Source of the DNA: Brevibacterium moorei
GTDB lineage: Bacteria; Actinomycetota; Actinomycetes; Actinomycetales; Brevibacteriaceae
Reading direction: 5' to 3'
DNA length: 64,000 nt
Assembly (NCBI RefSeq): GCF_024580735.1
Contig: NZ_JANIJX010000017.1
Coordinates: 24,079 to 88,078, forward strand
Shown here in pieces: positions 53,459 to 61,400 of the stretch (position 1 is the stretch's first letter; each line of letters starts with the position of its first letter). The position numbers and the translations under genes were made by a program. The notes beneath the pieces were generated by a model that saw nothing but the letters and a program-made list of their open reading frames with translations, was not told where the DNA came from and ran no database searches.

Positions 53459-54742
53459 TCAGCCGGCCAGGGCCGTGAGCACCCTGGTCAGGGCTGCGAC
53501 GCCGGCTTCGACGTCGACCGGGCGGGCGGATTCCGCCGGGGCGTGTGAGGTCCCCGTCGGGTTGCGCACGAACAGCATCGCGGTGGGCACGGCGGCCGCC
53601 AGGACGCCGGCATCGTGGCCGGCCCCGGTGTCGAGCACCGGGGCGTCGGGCAGCACGGACTGCAGCCGGGCGCGCAGGCCGGCGTCGAAGTCCACAGCGG
53701 GGCTGAAGGACTCCTCTGCGACGGTCACCGTGCAGCCCTCGGCACGGGCCGCCTGCCCGGCTGCGGCCTCGATCGCGGAGACGATCCCGCGGACCGTGGC
53801 GTCGTCGCGGTGGCGCACGTCGAGCCAGGCGTCGACCCGGGAGGCGATGACGTTCGTGCCGCCGGGGGTCACCTGCAGGCGCCCCACGGTGGCGCGCGCC
53901 TCGGGGACCGCGGCGGCCTGGCAGCGCACCGCGCGGATCAGCCCGGCGGCGACGAACACGGGGTCGTGCCGATCGGCCATCCGGGTCGAGCCGGCGTGGT
54001 CGCCGGTGCCGGTGAGCGTGACGTGCCAGCGTCCGTGGGCCAGGATCGCCCCGCCCAGGGCCACCGGCTGGTCCAGGTCGGCGAGCCCCCGGCCCTGCTC
54101 CACGTGGAGCTCGACGAATGCGCCGATGCGGGCCAGGGCAGCCAGGTCGGGGCCGATCGTGGCGGGGTCGAGGACCCCGGACTCTGCGGCGGCCCTGGCG
54201 AAGGAGGCGCCGGAGTCGTCGGACAGGGCGCGCACGGTGTCAGGGTCGGCAGCCCCGGTGGCCAGGCGCGAGCCCAGGCAGGCCAGTCCGAAGCGGGAGC
54301 CCTCCTCCTCGGGCCAGACGGTCACGGCGATCGGCCGGGCCGGACGGAATCCCGCCTCCTGCAGCCGCGCCACGGCCGCCAGGCCCGAGGCCACGCCCAG
54401 TGGTCCGTCGAAGTTGCCGCCGCCCGGCACCGAGTCCAGATGGCTGCCGGTCACCACGGCGTCGGCCCGGTCGCCGGTGTCCCACCAGGCCCAGATCACG
54501 CCGTTGGAATCGGTGTGCACATCCAGGCCCAGGGCCTTGGCATGGCCGGCGAACCAGTCGCGCAAGCGCAGTTCGGCGGGGCCGAATACCGGCCGGGAGT
54601 ACCCGCCGCGGACCTCATCGCACCCGATGCCCGCGATCTCGGCCAGCAGCGCATTGGCATCGCGGACATCGGCCGGCGCCACGTTCTGCTCACTCATGCC
54701 GGGCGTGCCCATCTCGGATGCACTCATCTCGGATGTATTCAT
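53459..54742 (-). CDS. Zn-dependent M20-type amidohydrolase (allantoate / N-carbamoyl-amino-acid hydrolase)
   Basis: A metallohydrolase of about 427 residues of the AllC/HyuC group. The metal ligands are in SHLDSVPGGGNFDGPLG, WPEEEGSRFG, ELHVEQG and DTGAGHDAG, all in the family's order. These enzymes release NH3 and CO2 from allantoate, N-carbamoyl-L-amino acids or beta-ureidopropionate. The start is uncertain. ATG codons occur in frame at 54787, 54742, 54727, 54712 and 54697, in a stretch where the phrase CATCTCGGATG is repeated on the plus strand. I give 54742 because it follows the upstream gene's stop directly. It could feed ureidoglycine into the AllFGH route 30 kb away, or work with the FAD oxidase. 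Confidence 0.85.
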   Translation of the reverse strand: MNTSEMSASEMGTPGMSEQNVAPADVRDANALLAEIAGIGCDEVRGGYSRPVFGPAELRLRDWFAGHAKALGLDVHTDSNGVIWAWWDTGDRADAVVTGSHLDSVPGGGNFDGPLGVASGLAAVARLQEAGFRPARPIAVTVWPEEEGSRFGLACLGSRLATGAADPDTVRALSDDSGASFARAAAESGVLDPATIGPDLAALARIGAFVELHVEQGRGLADLDQPVALGGAILAHGRWHVTLTGTGDHAGSTRMADRHDPVFVAAGLIRAVRCQAAAVPEARATVGRLQVTPGGTNVIASRVDAWLDVRHRDDATVRGIVSAIEAAAGQAARAEGCTVTVAEESFSPAVDFDAGLRARLQSVLPDAPVLDTGAGHDAGVLAAAVPTAMLFVRNPTGTSHAPAESARPVDVEAGVAALTRVLTALAG

Positions 54743-54743
54743 C

Positions 54744-55931
54744 TCAGGCCACCGCGAATCGCTGGTGATCGGCTCTGAACCGCTCATGGGCCACTCCCGA
54801 GGCCACCAGGTCGGCGACCAATTCGCCGAACAGCGGTGCGAACTTCGCGCCCTGTCCCGAGCACGGGCTGATGATCGTGATGCCCTCGGCCCGGTCGATG
54901 ATCATATCGTCGCGCGGCACATTCGTGAACAGGCACGTGGTCTCCGCATAGGGGGTCGTCTCCAGGCCCGGCACGAACTCGCGGACGAAACCGGTGACGC
55001 GCTCGCGGTTGACCGGATCGATCAGCCGGTCCTGGTCGGCCGCGGAGTCGATGGCCTTGCCGCCGTTGTACTCCGCGATCTTCTGCCCGCGGAAGTCGGC
55101 ATCGCGCCCGCCCGGCAGACTGTAGGCCTGGAATGACTCGCCCTTGTAGATGAACGTGGGCCAGCTGGTGGAGCCGCCGGCCGGGGTCTCGCCCGTGGCC
55201 GCGGGGTCGGCATAGGGGAAGTGGTAGGCGTTCTCCTGCTTGACCTCGAACTCCGGCAGCCGGTCGGCGAACCTGGCAGGCAGGTCCAGCCCGCCGAGCA
55301 GCCGGGGCAGCCAGCCGCCGGCGGCGACCATGACCTCGGCGGCGGAGATCGTCTCACCGGTGGCCGAGGTCAGCGTGTAGCCGGCGCGCGGGCCGCGGGT
55401 CACCGAGGCGACCTCCCAATCGGTCTTGAGCGTCGCGCCGGCGGCGCAGGCCAGCTCGACCATCGCGTTGACGGTCGACTCCGCGTCGATCACGCCCGCG
55501 CCGGGGTGCCAGAGCACATCGGTGTCGAAGTCGAGCATGGGCCAGCGCTCCTGCGCCGCCGCAGCGGACAGGAGTTCGTGCTCGACGCCCACGGACTCCA
55601 GGGTCCTGGCCAGGGCGTGCGGATCGCGCACGGCTCCGAAGTCAAGGGAGCCCGACGGGGTGATGAGCCGCCGGCCGGATTCGGCCTCGAGCTTGTCCCA
55701 TGCGGTGCGCGCCTGGACGACCAGGTCCGCGTAGAACGGGTCGGGGTAGGCGTAGCGGAAGATGCGCGCCGAGCCGTGCGAGCTGCCGAGCACGCTGGCC
55801 GGGCGGTCGCGTTCGAGCAGGACGACCTCGGCCCCGGTGCGGGCCAGATGCCAGGCGGCCGAGGCCCCGGCCAGGCCGGCGCCGATGATCGCGTAGGTGG
55901 TGCTGTCGGAAGTGCTTGCGGGGGTTGCCAC
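54744..55931 (-). CDS. SolA-like monomeric sarcosine / N-methyl-amino-acid oxidase
   Basis: A 395-residue FAD oxidase of the monomeric sarcosine oxidase/SolA group. The FAD loop is AIIGAGLAGASAAWHLA (about residues 14-30). SHGSARIFRYAYPDPFYADL is the typical second block. TTCLFTNVPRDDMIID holds Cys333, the counterpart of the covalent FAD ligand in sarcosine oxidase, and CSGQGAKFAPLFGEL closes the fold. It starts at GTG 55931 with AGAGGA upstream. It is 14 bp from the downstream end of the cyclodeaminase gene and directly followed by the amidohydrolase. Together they suggest degradation of N-carbamoyl and N-methyl amino acids (creatinine/sarcosine-like) or another amine. Confidence 0.87.
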   Translation of the reverse strand: MATPASTSDSTTYAIIGAGLAGASAAWHLARTGAEVVLLERDRPASVLGSSHGSARIFRYAYPDPFYADLVVQARTAWDKLEAESGRRLITPSGSLDFGAVRDPHALARTLESVGVEHELLSAAAAQERWPMLDFDTDVLWHPGAGVIDAESTVNAMVELACAAGATLKTDWEVASVTRGPRAGYTLTSATGETISAAEVMVAAGGWLPRLLGGLDLPARFADRLPEFEVKQENAYHFPYADPAATGETPAGGSTSWPTFIYKGESFQAYSLPGGRDADFRGQKIAEYNGGKAIDSAADQDRLIDPVNRERVTGFVREFVPGLETTPYAETTCLFTNVPRDDMIIDRAEGITIISPCSGQGAKFAPLFGELVADLVASGVAHERFRADHQRFAVA

Positions 55932-55945
55932 TGTGCGTCGTCCTC

Positions 55946-57181
55946 TCAGGCCAGATCGGGGGTGTTCCAGACGTTGAGCTTGGTGCCGATGCCCATTTTC
56001 ACCGCGGACTCGTAGACGGTCTTGCCCCAGGCCACGTCCTCGACGCCCATCCCGCCCACGGAGAACAGCACGGGCTGTTCGGGGAATTCGCGGCCCGGTG
56101 CCAGGCCGGCGAACACATCGCCGACGTTGACGACGCGCTCGGGGTCCAATTCGCCCGCATCGATCAGGTCCTGCCAATACAGGCCGATCATCCCGAAGGC
56201 GGTCTCGTGGCTGGGTGCGGGGTATTCCTCCGCCCAGGCCTCGTAGATCTTCTTGGCGTCGCACAGCAGGCGCGCCTTGCCGGAGAGGGTGTACTCCTTG
56301 TCCATCTTGAGGTTCGCCGGCAGGCTGAGGAAGGCGCCGGGCTTGATCCACTCCCCGTCGATGTAGGGGTAGTTCTCGGAGCCGACCAGGCCGGTGACGG
56401 CCTCGGAGACGATATCGCAGTCGCGCACCGCGCCCTCAACGGAATCGACGATCTCGATGGTGGTGAACTGCGGGTAGTTCTCCCTGACGTATTCGGCGAA
56501 GGTCTCGCTGGTGATGCGGCGGCGGCCGTAGATCTTGACGGTGTCGAGGCTGGGGCGGGCCACCGTCATGGAGTGCAGGGCGGACTTGTTCATGGCGCCG
56601 GGGCCGATGATGCCCAGCACCTTCGCGTTCTCCGGGGCCAGTTTGCGGGCGGCGGCGCCGGGGACGGCCGCGGTGCGGTAGGCACTCTCCAGATTGCCGG
56701 ACATGATGGCGAAGGGGGCGCCGGTCTCCTTGTCGTTGAGCACGATCATGTGGATGGACCGGGGCAGGCCCTTCTCCCGGTTGTCGACGTTCGAGCCGTA
56801 CCACTTCACCCCGGCGGTGTCGAAGCGTCCGCCCAGGTAGGCGGCCATGGCCATGAAGCGGCGGTCGGGGGCATCCACGGGCATGGTGGGGAAGGGGCTG
56901 GAGGCGGGGAAGGAGATCTGGGCGCCGTGCGAGTTCGCGGAGTTGCCCGCCATCCGGTAGTCGCCCTGGGCGACGAGGACCATGACCTCCTCCATCACGT
57001 CGATGCACGTGGCCATGTCCTTCATGCCGGCTGCGATGACCTGGGGCTCGTCCAGGTAGAGCAGGTCGATCCTGGTGCCCTGCGGGGCGGTTTCCAGGGC
57101 CTGGATCTGTGCTGGGTCGGTGGAGGGCGCGGAGCCGATCTGGGTGGGGGCCTGGGTGGAGGTGGTGGGTTCTGCCGTCAT
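55946..57181 (-). CDS. Ornithine cyclodeaminase/mu-crystallin-family protein
   Basis: A 411-residue protein of the ornithine cyclodeaminase/mu-crystallin family. The Rossmann loop is VLGIIGPGAMNKSALHSM around residue 185, and the substrate-contact blocks KWYGSNVDNREKGLPRS and FLSLPANLKMDKEY are present. It is longer than bacterial ornithine cyclodeaminase (about 330-350), with a polar T/S/P-rich N-terminus. Some databases label such longer actinobacterial members tyramine oxidase subunit B. That name fits the neighbouring amine oxidase but I cannot test it. The ATG at 57181 has AGGAGACC upstream. It is the first gene of the operon divergent from lysR. Confidence 0.78.
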   Translation of the reverse strand: MTAEPTTSTQAPTQIGSAPSTDPAQIQALETAPQGTRIDLLYLDEPQVIAAGMKDMATCIDVMEEVMVLVAQGDYRMAGNSANSHGAQISFPASSPFPTMPVDAPDRRFMAMAAYLGGRFDTAGVKWYGSNVDNREKGLPRSIHMIVLNDKETGAPFAIMSGNLESAYRTAAVPGAAARKLAPENAKVLGIIGPGAMNKSALHSMTVARPSLDTVKIYGRRRITSETFAEYVRENYPQFTTIEIVDSVEGAVRDCDIVSEAVTGLVGSENYPYIDGEWIKPGAFLSLPANLKMDKEYTLSGKARLLCDAKKIYEAWAEEYPAPSHETAFGMIGLYWQDLIDAGELDPERVVNVGDVFAGLAPGREFPEQPVLFSVGGMGVEDVAWGKTVYESAVKMGIGTKLNVWNTPDLA

Positions 57182-57357
57182 GGTGGTCTCCTCGGGTATC
57201 CGGTCGAGTGATCCGTCTGGGTGATCCGGGTCTCGTTGACGTGTGTCGATGTCAAGCAAACCCCCGGAATCCGACTGTGGTCAAATACCGATTTGGATGC
57301 CGATTGATAGCGTTTGCGTCTTAATATGCCTGTAACACTCCCGTGATCTGTGACACC

Positions 57358-57363
57358 TAATAT
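57358..57363 (+). promoter_or_regulatory. Putative -10 box of leaderless lysR transcript
   Basis: TAATAT lies 7 nt before the lysR ATG at 57371. The 189-bp divergent region to 57182 is AT-richer than its surroundings and includes an ATACCGATTTGGAT stretch (near 57285-57298) that could be a LysR-type T-N11-A site for control of the cyclodeaminase operon. Confidence 0.45.
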
Positions 57364-57370
57364 TCCTCGC

Positions 57371-58300
57371 ATGGAACTTCGTCAGCTGCGCTATTTCATG
57401 GCCGTCGCCCAGGAACTCCACTTCGGCCGGGCCGCCGCGTCGCTGCACATGTCCCAGCCCCCGCTGAGCCTGCAGATCAGCCGGCTGGAGCGCGAACTGG
57501 GGGTCAAACTCTTCGAACGCACCACCCGCCACGTCCAACTGACCGCCGCGGGCAAGCGCTTCCAGGACAGGGTGGCCTCCATCCTCGAAGATCTGGACGA
57601 CAGCGTGGATGAGCTGAGCGAATTCGCCGACGGCTATGCGGGAACGCTGGCCGTCGGATTCGTTTCCTCGGCGAACTACACCGTGCTGCCGGGCGTGGTT
57701 CCCCTGTTCAGGGAATCCCGGCCCAAGGTCGCTCTGAACCTGGCGCCGCTGACCAGTGGGGAACAGCGGACGGAGCTGCTGCGGGGCAAACTGGATGTGG
57801 CGATCATCCGCGATGAGGTCGAGGACGATTCGAGCGAGATCGTCACCGAGGTCGTCTACGCCGAGCGCCTGGTCGCCTGCCTGCCGATCACCCATCCGCT
57901 GGCGCAGCGGAAGCGGGTGTCGGCCAGGGACATCTCCCGGGTGCCGATGATCTCCTATCCACGGGAGAAGATGACCGGCTTCGTCGACCGCGTGGCCCTG
58001 GCGCTGGGACCTTGCGCCGGCCAGGCGAACACCGTCCAGGAGGTCGTCCACCAGGAGACCGCGCTGGGCTTCGTAGCGGCCGGGGTGGGGACCAGCATCC
58101 TGCCGGAGTCGATCCGCCATCTGGTCCCGGCCTCGATCGCGGTCGTGCCCTTGGAGGGGGATCCGACCACCCGACTGCTGGCCGCGACCCTGAAGAACCC
58201 GCGCCAGCCCGCCGCCGACCGCGCCTTCATCGACTGCCTGCACCGGGCCGCCGCGGGGCTGACCGGCGGGGGCGTGTTGGCACCCCGGCTGGCGGGTTAG
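57371..58300 (+). CDS. LysR-family transcriptional regulator
   Basis: A 309-residue LTTR. The N-terminal winged helix has ELRQLRYFMAVAQELHFGRAAASLHMSQPPLSLQISRLERELG, and the effector domain starts about residue 90 with GTLAVGFVSSANYTVLP. The subgroup with LHFGRAAA / QPPLS usually controls aromatic or amino-acid catabolism. It is divergent from the cyclodeaminase/oxidase/amidohydrolase operon, which it probably activates in response to a substrate. The ATG at 57371 is preferred over an in-frame ATG at 57350 because it gives the standard LTTR start and the -10 spacing. Confidence 0.88.
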   Translation: MELRQLRYFMAVAQELHFGRAAASLHMSQPPLSLQISRLERELGVKLFERTTRHVQLTAAGKRFQDRVASILEDLDDSVDELSEFADGYAGTLAVGFVSSANYTVLPGVVPLFRESRPKVALNLAPLTSGEQRTELLRGKLDVAIIRDEVEDDSSEIVTEVVYAERLVACLPITHPLAQRKRVSARDISRVPMISYPREKMTGFVDRVALALGPCAGQANTVQEVVHQETALGFVAAGVGTSILPESIRHLVPASIAVVPLEGDPTTRLLAATLKNPRQPAADRAFIDCLHRAAAGLTGGGVLAPRLAG

Positions 58301-58312
58301 TGTCTTCGCGCA

Positions 58313-58397
58313 CAGACACCACCCTGGCGCATAAACACCACCGTGGCGCGGGAACTACCTGCTATAACAGGTGATTCCCGCGCCAGGGTGGTGTCTG
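58313..58397. repeat. Complex inverted repeat between convergent lysR and surface-protein genes
   Basis: An 18-bp arm (58313-58330) is perfectly complementary to 58380-58397. A second copy of the same core at 58335-58354 is complementary (19 of 20) to 58375-58394, with an inner ACCTG/CAGGT stem. The right arm can thus pair with either of two left arms. It lies between converging stop codons and lacks a T-tract. Confidence 0.85.
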
Positions 58398-58406
58398 GGC
58401 TCCGGC

Positions 58407-61400
58407 TCAGCGCCTTCTACGAGCCCGCGCGACCAACCAGGCGCCGAGGCCCAGCAGCGTCGCACCCAGCAGACCGGCCAGGCCCAGGGCGGCGGGGCCG
58501 GTGACAGGCAGGCTGCCGCCGGGGCGCGCCGCATCCCCGGCAGAGGCCTCGTTAGCACCGTCCGCGTTCCCGGAGGCCCCGGGCCCATCCGACCCCGAAC
58601 CCTCGTCGCCCGGCTCTTCGGGCCCGGACGTGGGCGTCCCCGGTTCGTTCGGCTCGCTCGGCTCTGCGGAGCCGTTGCCGTCCGCGTCCCCGGTATCCCC
58701 GTCAGGGCCGTCCTCGTCCGAACCCTCGCCAGCGCGGACCTCGAGCGTGCGGATATCGGAGAGGAACTCCCCGCCGTTGTCATCGGTCACCCGCACATAC
58801 CAGCTCAGCGGACCGGCCTCGACGTCCTCGAGCTTCGCGGTGACCGTGGAACCGGACTCCACCTTGTCGAACTGTGCCAGCAAAGAGGGATCGGATTCCT
58901 TCGTCTGCGCCAGTGCCCTCTTCTTCCGTCCTGTCGCGCCGGCCTTCTCCCCGGAGTCCCAGGGCATACCGGTGCGCAAGGTGCGCCCGGAGTCGAGCCC
59001 GGCCCCGGCGATATTGCCGCCGAGCACATCGGCGGTGAAGGAATCGGTTGTCAGCGTCTTGTCCTGCGGGTGCAGGCCCAATTCGTCATAGGAGATTGTG
59101 AACTCCTGGTGCTGTTCCTCCAGGGCCGGATCATCCGAGTCGTAGTCGGCCAGATACGGCGAGAAGGTGCGCGAGGTCATCGTCCGGTTCTGGTTGTCGT
59201 AGTGCTGCAGGCGCAGATACGACTGGCCGCCCTCCGGCAGGGCCTGGAAGTCGAACAGGACGGTGTTGACCGTCCGGTCGGGTGTGCCGTCCCCGTTGTC
59301 GTCGAACTGGTCCTTGCGGGTGAAGGCGTCGTGGTAATGCCCCGACTGGACCATCCGCACATTCTTGTTCTTCGCCACGACCTCGTCCATCACCCGCTGC
59401 GGGACGGGGCCCAGGCCTCCGGTGGTCATCATGAACTCGTGCATATTGATGATCGCGGTGCGCTCCGGATACTTCTTGAGCACCTCGTTCATCCACGCGA
59501 TGCCCTCATCGGTGGGATCCCAGCCCATATAGAGCATGAGGAAGTCGTTGCCGCCGGCGGAGATCAGATCGTAGTGACCGCGGTTGTCCTGGAAGGACTC
59601 GCCGTACCAGGGATTGCCCTGGTAACGGTGCGCGCCGAAATAGCGCGCATAGTCCGTGTAGTCACTGGCTTGCTGGTCCACGTCGTGGTTGCCTGCCAAT
59701 ACGCCGTAGGGCAGCTTGGCGTCGTCGAGGCGCTTGTACTCCGGATCCGCGTTCTCCCACTGGTATTCCTGCTTGGACTTGTCCACGATATCGCCGGTGT
59801 GGAACATGTACTGCAGGTTCAGCGGTGCGCGCCGGTCCAGGAAGTACGTGTGGATGTCCTTCTGCCGGGCGGGATAGCTCGCGTTGTAGTACTGCGTATC
59901 GGTCTCCCAGCCCAGCGTGAAGTCGTACTGATCGCGCGGGGTGTCCTCCTTGTGCGCGGGTTTCACCTTGGTGTCGCGATCCGAGAGGTTCTCGCCCGAG
60001 AAACCGACTGAGTGCTGCACCAGGGCGCGGACCACCTGTTTGCCGTCCCGTTCGATCGCATGGCCCTTGACGGGGACCAGGGCCTCCAGGTGCACCTGCC
60101 CGGCCGAGGTCGTGCCGTCCCCGGCCGAGGTCGTGCCGTCCTTGGCCGCGTCGCCTGCGTCGCCCTCACCGTCCTCGGCTGCGGCCAGCTGGGCCGCCAC
60201 CTCGACATAGGCACCCTTGCCCTTGGCCGCCTCGGCGTCCCAGACCAGGAGTCGGACCCGGGCGCCGGGGTTGGCGCGGCCGGCCCAGGCCACGCGCACC
60301 TTGGCAGCGGCGTCGGCGCCCTGGGGGACCTTGACGTCGAAGGAGTTGTAGGGCAGGGAGTCGTCGCTGACAGTCGCCTGGCCGGCCTTGAGTGCCTGTC
60401 CGTCCTCGCGCTCGGCCTGGTCGGCGTCGCGCACACTGCCGGAGGTAGCCGCGATCTTGCCCGCGCCGTCGTTGTCCCGATCGAAGCGCAGGCGCTCGCC
60501 GCGCAGGAACTCCACGCGCAGCTCGTCCTTGGTCGGGTCGGTGACCTTCGCGGACAAGCGCGCGTCCTTGGTCCGGGCGGTGGAGCCGTCGGGGGTCAGG
60601 AGCTCGGCGAAGGGGTTCTCCTCCGGGGTTGAGAACTCGATCTCCCTGCTGCTGGAATTGCCCAGCTCATCGCGGGCGTGCACCGTGAAGGTGTGCTTAC
60701 CGGGCGCCAGGTCCAGGCTGCTGGTGCTGTGCGGCAGTTCGATGTCCTGGCCGTCGAGGGTTGCGTGCACCCCGTCCTGCGCCAGGCCGGAGCCCGCATC
60801 GGTCACCTCGGCGTCCAGGTCGAACTTCCCCTGGTAGAGCTTGCCCTCGGCCAGCTCGGTGGAGATCTGCGGGGCGGTGTTGTCCACGGTGACCTTCCGG
60901 CCGACCTCATTGCCGGAATCGTCCGTGGCGGTCACCGTGTAGTCCCCGTCGCCGGTGCCCGTGGTGTCCCAGACCGCGGCTTGGGCGTGCTCGGCGTCCT
61001 CGGGCAGTTCGAACTGCGCATCGAAGAAGTCCATCTTGCCCGCCGAATCGCCCATCTGCAGTTCGACCGAGGGATCGTCGTAACCGGCCGGGCGCAGGGT
61101 CCGGCCGTCGGGCAGCAGCAGGCGGACATTGCGCACGACGAAGTCGTCGTTGTTCTCATCCGGGTCGATATCGGTCTTGGCCTTGGTTCCCGCGTAGATC
61201 GCCGCCGATAGTTTGCCGTCCTTGATCGCCTCCAAGGGGATGGCGGTTTCGATCGTGCCCCAGTCGGAGTACAGGCCGCGGTCGAAGACGTTGACGACCT
61301 TGCCGTCGACCACGACGCCGTTGCGGAAGTAATCGTCGGTCTGGCTGGCCTCGAAGACGAACATGGGCTCGCGTTCGAGCTCCGATTCCGTCTGCAGATC

